Shown here: positions 6,115 through 13,452 of the stretch, in pieces
How the letters are laid out: each line of letters starts with the position of its first letter
Numbering within the stretch: the stretch's first letter is position 1
Assembly: GCA_030669775.1 (NCBI GenBank)
Contig: DAOVCZ010000025.1
Coordinates: 1 to 13,511, forward strand
Source: Chloroflexota bacterium
GTDB taxonomy: Bacteria; Chloroflexota; Anaerolineae; Anaerolineales; UBA4823
DNA length: 13,511 bases
Direction: 5' to 3'
Notes under the pieces: model-generated
What the model saw: the letters and a program-made list of their open reading frames with translations, nothing else
Databases searched by the model: none
What the model was told of the DNA's origin: nothing
Position numbers and translations under genes: made by a program

Positions 6115-7170
6115 ATGACTGAAACCACACTGATAAACGATCGCTACCGAATTGAGAACACCCTGGGTAAAGGTGGCATGGCAGTTGTTTATCAGGCCCG
6201 TGATCTGACCCTGGAGCGCAACGTAGCCATCAAGGTCTTGCGTCAAAAATACTCAACTGATCCAGCTTTTCGCCAGCATTTCCATCAAGAAGCCAAAGCT
6301 GCCGCCAACCTATCACACCCAAATATCGTCACCGTTTATGACTTTGGATTTGATGCCGAGCGCTTATTCATCATCATGGAGTATGTTCCTGGCAAGGATC
6401 TTAATCAACTTCAGGATGAAATCGAGCGTTTCGAAATCCACCAGACCCTGACATTAATGGGGCAAACCTGTGCAGGGGTGGGTTATGCGCACAGAGCCGG
6501 ACTTGTTCACTGCGATATCAAACCCCAAAACTTGCTTATCACCCCAGACCAACGTTTGAAAGTTGTTGATTTCGGGATTGCGCGTGCACTGGCATCTATA
6601 AATCCCGGTGAAAAAGCAGATATTGTTTGGGGTTCCCCCCATTACTTCTCTCCAGAGCAGGCTGCTGGGATAGCCCCCTCTCCTGCTTCGGATGTATATT
6701 CTATCGGCATCATCATGTATGAGATGCTCACTGGGCAACCCCCTTTCACAGCATCAACCTCTATAGAGTTGGCAAGGATGCAACGCGAGGTTCTGCCACA
6801 GGCTCCACGCGAGCTCAATCCAGAGATCCCGCCAGAGCTGGAACAAATTCTTATTAAAGTTCTGTCTAAAGAGCCTGCCGCTCGCTACCGCACCGCGGAT
6901 CAATTGGGTCGCGTTTTGATGGCTTACCAGCAGGATACAAAAGGAACAAGACAGAAACCACCTCTTATTACCACAGGGACACATTCAAGTACGGCGGCAA
7001 CCCAACCATTCGAATCTCCAACTACCCCTGAGGGCATCCAAAAGAAATCAAATCCGTTAGATTTAGATTGGATCACGATTTTATTAGCACTGCTCACCTT
7101 GATCGCAGTGGGTGGCTTAGTACCCTTTTTCCTGTGGGTTTTCTTTGTTTATAATCCCCCGATCCGCTAA
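6115..7170 (+). CDS. Membrane Ser/Thr protein kinase (PknB-like) with HCD catalytic loop
   Basis: 351 aa. The kinase domain spans about 11-270: glycine-rich loop GKGGMAVVY (18-26), K40 (VAIK), E59 of the C-helix, catalytic loop HCDIKPQN (132-139, D134), DFG (152-154), SPEQ (179-182) and DVYSIGIIMYEML (193-205). A polar linker follows, then one transmembrane helix about 319-345 and only a few residues outside, so there is no PASTA or other sensor domain. The arginine of the usual HRD is Cys133, making it a 'non-RD' kinase, and the activation segment between DFG and GSPHYF lacks the common Thr phospho-sites (only S161 before G173). By analogy with non-RD kinases it may be active without loop autophosphorylation; this is inference. 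Start: ATG at 6115 with GGAAG at 6100-6104; the frame extends to a GTG at 6076, but that lies in the promoter. Substrates unknown. Confidence 0.93.
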   Translation: MTETTLINDRYRIENTLGKGGMAVVYQARDLTLERNVAIKVLRQKYSTDPAFRQHFHQEAKAAANLSHPNIVTVYDFGFDAERLFIIMEYVPGKDLNQLQDEIERFEIHQTLTLMGQTCAGVGYAHRAGLVHCDIKPQNLLITPDQRLKVVDFGIARALASINPGEKADIVWGSPHYFSPEQAAGIAPSPASDVYSIGIIMYEMLTGQPPFTASTSIELARMQREVLPQAPRELNPEIPPELEQILIKVLSKEPAARYRTADQLGRVLMAYQQDTKGTRQKPPLITTGTHSSTAATQPFESPTTPEGIQKKSNPLDLDWITILLALLTLIAVGGLVPFFLWVFFVYNPPIR

Positions 7171-7269
7171 TAAATATAGGTTTATAATTCATGCTGACCC
7201 TTGCCATATCCTTACCCCCCGGGTATCATTCGATAGCAAGAAGGGTTTATTACCAATCCTATAAATAAT

Positions 7270-7294
7270 AAAATCGCGGCCTGGCCGCGATTTT
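7270..7294. terminator. Bidirectional Rho-independent terminator between the kinase gene and rpmB
   Basis: A perfect 25-bp palindrome: AAAATCGCGGCC (7270-7281), a central T, and GGCCGCGATTTT (7283-7294). The GC-rich core is flanked by A/T on both sides, so the RNA hairpin ends in U residues whichever way it is read. It lies between two convergent genes (kinase stop 7170, rpmB stop 7346) and can serve both. The remaining bases of 7171-7345 show nothing else that I can support. Confidence 0.85.
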
Positions 7295-7345
7295 GACAGA
7301 TTTTTGAACGGTAAAAACCTTTGGATCGCTTTGTCCTTTAATATA

Positions 7346-7528
7346 CTAATTTGTCTTCACTAAGGTACGGATGCACTTTGTGCATAATACCTTACGCGAT
7401 TTGCGCCCATCTTCATAGACGGTGATCTTCTGAAGATTTGGACGGAAAGTGCGTGGAGTGGCCTTTTTGGACCAGGGACGATTACGACCAAAGGTCGTCT
7501 TCTTCCCGCAATTCTGACACTTTGCCAT
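7346..7528 (-). CDS. rpmB: 50S ribosomal protein L28
   Basis: 60 aa, a component of the large ribosomal subunit. The family core is seen in 'TPRTFRPNLQKITV' (24-37) and the C-terminal 'VLCTKCIRTL' (47-56). Four cysteines, C4 and C7 at the N-terminus and C49 and C52 near the C-terminus, make two CxxC pairs, i.e. the zinc-binding (C+) form of L28. In many bacteria a zinc-free copy is used under zinc starvation; no second copy is in this window. The start ATG at 7528 has AGGAAAG directly upstream. The gene is divergent from yloU, an arrangement also known in Bacillus, and ends before the two-way terminator. Confidence 0.95.
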   Translation of the reverse strand: MAKCQNCGKKTTFGRNRPWSKKATPRTFRPNLQKITVYEDGRKSRKVLCTKCIRTLVKTN

Positions 7529-7726
7529 CTTTCCTGATCCTTTCTGGACAATTTGATCCTACGAAGCAGCGAATAAGGAGTTTGAACCGCCCCAGAGATA
7601 CGCAAGCTTTCGGATTTTTCTGCCCAACATAAAATAATTCAGCTCAAACCTTATTGTGAGCCGAGCAATATTACCACGAAACGTATCTCCTTACAAGTTA
7701 AGTTGTTAAAACTATAGAGGATAATT
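7529..7726. other. Divergent intergenic region between rpmB and yloU
   Basis: 198 bp holding the upstream regions of both genes. An imperfect symmetric element, TATTG (7652-7656) with CAATA (7666-7670) and a 9-bp spacer, lies roughly in the right half and could be an operator, but five-base arms are weak evidence. On the plus strand TTACAA (7691-7696) and TATAGA (7713-7718) are 16 bp apart, but transcription from there would begin almost at the yloU start codon, so I do not call it a promoter. A GGTTCAAA-like stretch on the minus strand near 7580-7592 resembles a tRNA T-arm but no tRNA can be folded around it. Confidence 0.4.
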
Positions 7727-8083
7727 ATGACTGGAGAAACTACCCCGATTGGCAGCATTCATGTCTCCCCCCGAGCGGTCGCCACTATCGCCTACCAAGC
7801 AGCTCTTGAATCATATGGTGTGGTCGGTCTGGCGCCAAAAAACTTAATCAACAATCTCACTAATGTATTAGTTAAAGACCCCACCCAGGGTGTTGAAGTT
7901 CAGTATGATGGTGAAAACATAATCATCAATATGTATATTGTCATCGAATACGGCACCAGGATAAAATCCGTTGCCCGCAGCGTCGCCAATACAGTCAGAT
8001 ACCATGTAGAGAAGGCGCTCGGAATGCCAGTAAATCAGGTCAACATTCATGTGAGTGGATTACGCATCAGCAACCTGGATTAA
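7727..8083 (+). CDS. yloU: Asp23/Gls24 family envelope-stress-type protein (YloU-like)
   Basis: 118 aa, the usual size of the short, soluble Asp23/Gls24 proteins. The family pattern is visible: 'GSIHVSPRAVATIAYQAALE' (9-28), 'GVVGLAPKNL' (31-40), 'GVEVQYDGENIIINMYIVIEYG' region (55-76) and 'VNQVNIHVSGLRI' (102-114). Members in Firmicutes sit at the membrane or near the cell envelope and are linked to alkaline or envelope stress; the exact molecular role is not established. ATG at 7727 has AGAGG at 7716-7720. It is followed 36 bp later by the FakA-like gene, as yloU-yloV in Bacillus, so a shared transcript and a link to lipid or envelope work are likely. Confidence 0.9.
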   Translation: MTGETTPIGSIHVSPRAVATIAYQAALESYGVVGLAPKNLINNLTNVLVKDPTQGVEVQYDGENIIINMYIVIEYGTRIKSVARSVANTVRYHVEKALGMPVNQVNIHVSGLRISNLD

Positions 8084-8119
8084 GGGGCTGGCTTAAAAAA
8101 CCTTTTCGGATTCGAATTG

Positions 8120-9808
8120 ATGAATTCAGAAACTCAACAGACCTACATAAGAAGGCGGCAGAATAGATTCCGCACTGCACCCATAGATGGACAAGCTTTG
8201 AAGTACTTAATCTATGCCGGTTTATCCTGGTTGAGAACCAATCAGGAAACTGTAAACGCGCTCAATGTATATCCTGTTCCCGATGGCGACACCGGTATTA
8301 ATATGGTCTTGACCATGCAAGCCGCTTATGACGAAATTGCAGACTCACCGGAACAGAATTTCGGGAATATGATCAATGCTGTGGCGCATGGCGCTTTAAT
8401 GGGTGCGCGGGGCAACTCAGGCGTGATTCTCTCCCAAATCTGGCGAGGGTTAGCCCGCGGGTTAGATGGAATTGAGGTTTTAGATGGCCCAAACTTGGTC
8501 AACGCATTCAGCGAAGCACGCGATACGGCATACCAGGGAGTGGTTCGCCCAGTAGAAGGAACAATCCTGACAGTAGCGAAAGACATCGCCCGTGCAGCAG
8601 AGGCCACTCTGGTAGATACGGAAGATCCAATCGCCATCCTTGAGGGCGTGGTCAAGGAGGCCGATGAATCTGTTGAACGGACTCCAGACTTGCTCGATGT
8701 ATTAAAAAAGGCAGGCGTCGTCGACGCAGGAGGCAAAGGTCTTTTCTACATCCTGGAAGGGATGATTCGATACATCAACGGCCAACCTTTGGATACCCCT
8801 CTGGCAACGGTTCAGCCTCTTTCAAGAATGTCTCTTGAGGACGCCATTGGAACCATCGAACCAGGTCAGGATTATGAAATCGTAGTGGATTTTCGCCCTC
8901 ACGATATATTCGACCTGAGAAAATTCTATAGTGGACTTGAAGAGATTGGGACTTCCATCCAGGTCGGTGAAGGAGAGGGTCTGTATCGCATGCATATTCA
9001 TGTCGAAAAAGATAGGCGTTACGAACCCATAGACTACACAATGTCACTCGGCACTATTACCAAGGTATATATCGAAAATCTAATCGAGCAGATGGAGGAG
9101 ATCGAACGTCAAGCCCGTGGCAGTGCAGTCAATCTTTCTCCCGTTGAACCTGGGCAGATCGCTGCCATCACAGTGTCTCCTGGCCCAGGTATTTCCCGGG
9201 TATTTGCCAGCCTGGGCGTGGCAGGAATTGTCGAGGGCGGACAAACTATGAATCCCAGCACCGAGGATATTTTGAATGCGTTTGAGGGTTTACCCACAGA
9301 CAAGGTAATTGTTCTGCCGAACAATAAGAATATCATAATGGCAGCCAAAAATTCGGCCGAACTGACCGTGAAACAGGTAGCTGTGATACCCACACGTTCA
9401 ATCCCACAAGGTCTCGCTGCCATGTTTAGACTCCTTCCCCGAGGTGATTTTGACGAGGTTGTGGCTGAAATGAACACGGCTCTTGAAGAAGTTGACACCG
9501 GTGAGATCACAACTGCAATTCGCAGTGTGGAGGTGGATGGTGTGAAGGTTAAGGAAGGCGAAACCATTGCCCTGCTTAATGGAAAGCTAGTATCTTCTGC
9601 GCAATCACTCGAAGAGGCATGCATCTCCCTAATCGAAAAAACCGATACCAGTCAATATGAGCTGCTCACACTATTCTATGGAGCAGATGTATCCAAACCC
9701 GAAGCGAACCATATCGTGGATATCATTCGTGCAGCCCACCCACTCTTGGAAGTAGAGCTGCAAGATGGGGGTCAGCCCCATTATCAATTCATCATTTCTT
9801 TTGAGTGA
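8120..9808 (+). CDS. fakA: DAK2-domain fatty acid kinase subunit (FakA/YloV-like)
   Basis: 562 aa, the full family length. The N-terminal DhaL/DAK2 ATP-binding domain (about 22-218) has 'NVYPVPDGDTGINM' (49-62), with the aspartates D55 and D57 that hold Mg2+, 'GARGNSG' (95-101) and 'GVVDAGGKGL' (199-208). A middle domain follows (about 240-325, 'DYEIVVDF', 'YRMHIHV') and then a C-terminal DegV-like domain (about 340-562) with 'GGQTMNPSTEDIL' (373-385) and 'VIVLPNNKNI' (397-406). In Gram-positive bacteria FakA phosphorylates fatty acids bound to a FakB (DegV) partner, giving acyl-phosphate for PlsX/PlsY. The DegV gene 163 bp downstream supports the same job here. Oddity: the Cys usual in the middle domain ('YCTEF') is missing. 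ATG at 8120 is chosen over the preceding TTG at 8117; the ribosome site is weak (GGA 8108-8110). Confidence 0.92.
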   Translation: MNSETQQTYIRRRQNRFRTAPIDGQALKYLIYAGLSWLRTNQETVNALNVYPVPDGDTGINMVLTMQAAYDEIADSPEQNFGNMINAVAHGALMGARGNSGVILSQIWRGLARGLDGIEVLDGPNLVNAFSEARDTAYQGVVRPVEGTILTVAKDIARAAEATLVDTEDPIAILEGVVKEADESVERTPDLLDVLKKAGVVDAGGKGLFYILEGMIRYINGQPLDTPLATVQPLSRMSLEDAIGTIEPGQDYEIVVDFRPHDIFDLRKFYSGLEEIGTSIQVGEGEGLYRMHIHVEKDRRYEPIDYTMSLGTITKVYIENLIEQMEEIERQARGSAVNLSPVEPGQIAAITVSPGPGISRVFASLGVAGIVEGGQTMNPSTEDILNAFEGLPTDKVIVLPNNKNIIMAAKNSAELTVKQVAVIPTRSIPQGLAAMFRLLPRGDFDEVVAEMNTALEEVDTGEITTAIRSVEVDGVKVKEGETIALLNGKLVSSAQSLEEACISLIEKTDTSQYELLTLFYGADVSKPEANHIVDIIRAAHPLLEVELQDGGQPHYQFIISFE

Positions 9809-9971
9809 TCACTATAAATACTTGGGGTTGAGGTTGTGTGTATTTGCTCAACCTGCCTGAGATATTCGCTTTGATCGATCTCAAAATGGAACCAGTTCAA
9901 TCAAACCTGCGAGATTGATATACCAATCCAGCAATTCATATCTTCAGAAATAGAAAATTGATTCAGTAATC
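9809..9971 (+). other. 163-bp intergenic region between fakA and degV with small inverted repeats
   Basis: No ORF. It contains GGTTGAG (9826-9832) pairing perfectly with CTCAACC (9847-9853) across a 14-nt loop, but no T-run follows, so it is not a standard terminator. Further right TGAGAT/ATCTCA and GATTG/CAATC arms can also pair. A weak promoter-like pair (TTCAAT, 17 bp, TATACC) lies before degV. The gap is larger than any other in this gene row, so degV may be partly under its own control. Confidence 0.35.
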
Positions 9972-10817
9972 ATGAAAATTGCTTTTGTTACCGACAGCAC
10001 CTGTGATCTACCCAGTGATTTGGTCACTGCCCACAAAATTCATGTCGTCCCAAATATCCTGGTGATAGATGGGCGGAGTGTTGAAGACAACAAGGAATTT
10101 TCCCGCCAAGATTTCTACATCCAATTACCACACATGACCACATTTCCGACGACCTCAACCGCTTCCGTAGGTACATACCAGGCATTGTATGAGCAATTAT
10201 TCAGCGATGGCTTTGACCAGATACTTTCAATCCATTGCTCTAATGAACTGAGCGGCATTTTCAATGCGGCCAGCACCGCCGCGCAATCTGTTTCCGGTCA
10301 GGTCATTGTGATAGATAGCAGGCAAGTATCATTGGGATTAGGTTTCCAGATCCTTGAAGCTGTTGAGGCAATTGACCAAGGTGTATCCCTGGAATCAATC
10401 GCGGAGAGACTGCAACAGGTTCGAAATCGGCTACGGCTGGTTGCCATGTTGGATACACTGGAGTACATCAGGCGCAGCGGGCGGGTCTCCTGGGCTCGCG
10501 CGAGATTGGGTGCTTTGCTTAATTTGAAACCCTTCGTTGAGGTTATCGATGGCAATGTTCACAGCCGGGGCGAAGCGCGAACTCGCAAGAAAGGCATCGC
10601 TCGTTTGCTGGAGATGATGCAAAGCCCAAAGCCAGTAAATAGATTCGCCATACTGCATACAAATGCAGAAGAGGATGCCCGCCGATTGTTGGAAATCCTT
10701 GCTCCCGAGGTGCCGACAACACCGCTGCTGGTGAATGTGACCACCGTAATCGGTGCCCATGTCGGACCTAATGGTCTCGGATTTGTAACTTTATTCCAAG
10801 ATGAATCCGACCAATAA
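9972..10817 (+). CDS. DegV family fatty-acid-binding protein (FakB-like)
   Basis: 281 aa, full length for the family. DegV/FakB proteins bind one fatty acid in a closed tunnel and present its carboxylate to FakA for phosphorylation. Typical motifs: 'VTDSTCDLP' (6-14), 'FPTTSTAS' (58-65) with the TS pair, 'IHCSNELSGIFNAA' (87-100), 'DTLEYIRRSGRVS' (161-173), 'LLNLKP' (182-187) and 'IGAHVGPNGLG' (260-270). The Thr/Ser, Arg170 and His263 lie where the head-group contacts are found in characterised FakB proteins. Position directly after the FakA gene supports a FakA-FakB pair, although acyl-chain preference (saturated or unsaturated) cannot be read. ATG at 9972; the ribosome site is weak. The stop is 30 bp before the preferred recG start. 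Confidence 0.93.
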   Translation: MKIAFVTDSTCDLPSDLVTAHKIHVVPNILVIDGRSVEDNKEFSRQDFYIQLPHMTTFPTTSTASVGTYQALYEQLFSDGFDQILSIHCSNELSGIFNAASTAAQSVSGQVIVIDSRQVSLGLGFQILEAVEAIDQGVSLESIAERLQQVRNRLRLVAMLDTLEYIRRSGRVSWARARLGALLNLKPFVEVIDGNVHSRGEARTRKKGIARLLEMMQSPKPVNRFAILHTNAEEDARRLLEILAPEVPTTPLLVNVTTVIGAHVGPNGLGFVTLFQDESDQ

Positions 10818-10847
10818 TAATTGGGCGATACTGGTAAAATACCCTCA

Positions 10848-13406
10848 ATGAAGCCCTCACTGATAAAATTACAAAAATTCTTTAAATTAGAAGCAGAGCG
10901 AGGTTATGATAATCGAGCTGTATTAGGCGGCTTATCTCGCATGCTGGAACCGTGGGAAGCAGAAGCCCGGCAAGATGGATTGGCGGAGGAATTGATCTCC
11001 GCGGTGCTCTCTCGTTTACGAGATTACAATCGGTTGAGCCCAACCTCCAGGCAGGAGGCTTTACAGGGTTTATGGCGCCGAATTCAAAGCGAGGTGGATG
11101 CTGCACCGTTAGCAGATGCTTCGCCAATAAAAGAGCAAACATCTCTAGAAGCTCCACACGAGATCGTTGAACAAGCGGATGCAGATGCCAGCGCAGCAGA
11201 GAAACCGGTCGCGGCCGAGGTGGAAGCAGATCGCCCAGAACCTGAGATTGAATCCAAGGCAGAATCCAAGGCCGAGGAGAAGAAACCCGAAAAAAAGACC
11301 CCCGCCGCATTAAATGCTCCAGTAACCGTTCTCCCGGGAGTAGGACCCAAACATGCAAAAACCTTAGAACGGCTTGGTCTGGAGACATTGGAAGATATGC
11401 TCTACTTCTTCCCCCGCAGGTATGACGATTACTCGCAATTAAAACCAATCAACCGTTTGGAGTATGGCGAACAAGTCACGGTGATTGGTACCGTACAGAG
11501 CGCAACGAACCGCAAGGTTCGCAATGGGCGGGTTAACATCACTGAAGGGATCATCAGCGATGGTACCGGGAATCTGAGGGTGACATGGTTTAACCAACCC
11601 TGGATTGCCAAGAAACTCAGAAGCGGTGTTCAGGTTGTTCTATCCGGCAAAATCGACCAGTATCTGGGTCGCATAATGATGAACAGCCCTGAAATAGAAC
11701 AAATTGAGCAGCAGAATCTGCATACGAATCGCATCGTCCCTGTATATCCATTGACCGCCAACATTACCCAGCGCTGGTTACGGAGATTAATGCACCGGGT
11801 GATCACCTACTGGACTCCCAAGTTAGAAGATCCTTTACCGAAAGATCTGCGCCACGAGAATAATTTAGTAGATCTTTCAAATGCCATCCTCCAGGTTCAC
11901 TTTCCGGATTCGATGGAGCAGCTGCAAGCAGCCCGCTATCGCCTGGCATACGAAGAAATACTGTACTTGCAATTGGGTATGCTGGAACAAAAGCGTACCT
12001 GGCGAGAGCGCACAGCACGGGTCTTCGATGTCCCAGATGAATGGTTGGAAGTTCAAGTCGCGAGACTGCCTTTCAACCTCACCACTGCTCAGCAAAATGC
12101 ATTAGCTGACGTGCGCGCTGATCTTTCCAGCGGTCACCCCATGAACCGTTTGCTGCAAGGAGATGTCGGTTCCGGGAAAACGGTCGTCGCTGCCTTGGGC
12201 GTTGCCATGGTTGTCAGGCATGCATCCCAAACAGCCTTGATGGCACCAACCAGTATCCTGGCTGAACAACATTTCGCCAGCATGATGAGCTTGCTCACTG
12301 GAGAGAAAGGAGCCTTAGCGGAAAATCAAATACGCTTAATGATCGGTGCCACACCAGAATCTGAAAAACAAGATATCCGCGAGGGGCTGGCGAGTGGCGA
12401 AATTAAATTGGTCATTGGAACTCATGCTTTGATCGAGGATCCGATCAAATTTGCTGACTTACAGCTGACGATCATTGACGAGCAACACCGTTTCGGGGTG
12501 GACCAACGGGCTGCCCTACGTGCCAAAGGGGATAATCCCCACCTGATGGTTATGACTGCAACACCCATCCCGCGTTCATTAGCCCTGACTGTGTATGGTG
12601 ATCTGGATCTGCTTGTCATGGATGAGATGCCCCCCGGCCGTCAGTTTATAGACACCCATATCCTACTGCCTCGCGAACGAGAGCGGGCTTATACACTGAT
12701 CCGCAACCAGGTTTCTGAGGGTTACCAGGCTTTTATCATCTATCCATTGATCGAGAATACCGAATTTGATGGTGATATTGATGCTCAAGAAGCCAGCCAA
12801 GCTGCAGTCGACGAACATCGTCGCTTACAAAACGAAGTATTCCCTGAATACCAATTGGGCTTATTACACGGAAAATTAAAACCGGACGAAAAAGAGCGAG
12901 CGATGACACGTTTCCGTGATGGTGATTATCAGGTCATGGTTTCCACATCGGTCGTGGAGGTTGGAGTAGATATTCCCAATGCCACTGTGATGCTGATCGA
13001 AGGTGCCAATCGTTTTGGCCTGGCAACGCTGCACCAATTTCGTGGTCGCGTTGGTCGTAGCGATGCGAAGGCATATTGCCTGTTGATCCCTGAGACGGAA
13101 GACGCGGCAGAAAATGAGCGCCTGTCAGCTATGGTTACCACGAATGACGGCTTCGCTTTAGCGGAAATCGATCTAAACCAACGTGGACCCGGTGATTTCC
13201 TGGGGACACGCCAGTCTGGCTACACGAAGCAACTGCATATGGCGACTCTGACTGATCTGCAATTGATCGAAAAAGCCCAACGCTCTGCGAAAAATCTTTT
13301 TGAACAGGATCCTGATCTAAGTCTACCTGAACATCAGGAGCTGGCCGCTACTTTGGCTCATTTTTGGGGTCAGAATGGGCAGGTAACTCAATCGGATATC
13401 AGTTAA
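10848..13406 (+). CDS. recG: ATP-dependent DNA helicase RecG with extended N-terminus
   Basis: 852 aa against about 690 in E. coli. RecG remodels stalled replication forks and Holliday junctions. The extra N-terminus comprises a helical part (about 1-82, repeats of L and charged residues) and an acidic Glu/Ala/Lys-rich linker (about 83-155); a comparable helical domain exists in Thermotoga RecG. Then come a helix-hairpin-helix-like segment 'LPGVGPKHAKTLERLGL' (162-178), the OB-fold wedge (about 200-290) and the helicase core: Walker A GDVGSGKT (438-445), DEQH (544-547), TATPIPR (570-576), the motif V-VI region 'STSVVEVGVDIPNA' to 'QFRGRVGR' (699-737), and the TRG-like end 'LNQRGPGDFLGTRQSGY' (776-792). 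Start: ATG at 10848; an in-frame TTG at 10821 lacks any ribosome site. The linker carries a 12-bp tandem duplication at 11250-11273. Confidence 0.95.
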   Translation: MKPSLIKLQKFFKLEAERGYDNRAVLGGLSRMLEPWEAEARQDGLAEELISAVLSRLRDYNRLSPTSRQEALQGLWRRIQSEVDAAPLADASPIKEQTSLEAPHEIVEQADADASAAEKPVAAEVEADRPEPEIESKAESKAEEKKPEKKTPAALNAPVTVLPGVGPKHAKTLERLGLETLEDMLYFFPRRYDDYSQLKPINRLEYGEQVTVIGTVQSATNRKVRNGRVNITEGIISDGTGNLRVTWFNQPWIAKKLRSGVQVVLSGKIDQYLGRIMMNSPEIEQIEQQNLHTNRIVPVYPLTANITQRWLRRLMHRVITYWTPKLEDPLPKDLRHENNLVDLSNAILQVHFPDSMEQLQAARYRLAYEEILYLQLGMLEQKRTWRERTARVFDVPDEWLEVQVARLPFNLTTAQQNALADVRADLSSGHPMNRLLQGDVGSGKTVVAALGVAMVVRHASQTALMAPTSILAEQHFASMMSLLTGEKGALAENQIRLMIGATPESEKQDIREGLASGEIKLVIGTHALIEDPIKFADLQLTIIDEQHRFGVDQRAALRAKGDNPHLMVMTATPIPRSLALTVYGDLDLLVMDEMPPGRQFIDTHILLPRERERAYTLIRNQVSEGYQAFIIYPLIENTEFDGDIDAQEASQAAVDEHRRLQNEVFPEYQLGLLHGKLKPDEKERAMTRFRDGDYQVMVSTSVVEVGVDIPNATVMLIEGANRFGLATLHQFRGRVGRSDAKAYCLLIPETEDAAENERLSAMVTTNDGFALAEIDLNQRGPGDFLGTRQSGYTKQLHMATLTDLQLIEKAQRSAKNLFEQDPDLSLPEHQELAATLAHFWGQNGQVTQSDIS

Positions 13407-13452
13407 TCATTCGCATGGTCCATTATTTGCAACTCAATATCAGCGAGGTGAT

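Noticed and set aside
7577..7594. tRNA T-arm-like GGTTCAAA sequence on the minus strand
   Set aside because: No matching T-stem, anticodon arm or acceptor stem can be formed with the flanking bases.
7691..7718. TTACAA-16-TATAGA as promoter of yloU
   Set aside because: The start point would lie at the start codon, losing the ribosome site that is clearly present at 7716-7720.
9109..9624. Minus-strand 171-aa Ser/Thr-rich frame inside fakA
   Set aside because: Antisense shadow of a clear DegV-like domain; Ser/Thr richness follows from the codons on the other strand.
10882..11448. Minus-strand 188-aa frame inside recG
   Set aside because: Entirely within recG, with no recognisable motif and an irregular composition; the plus-strand gene is certain.
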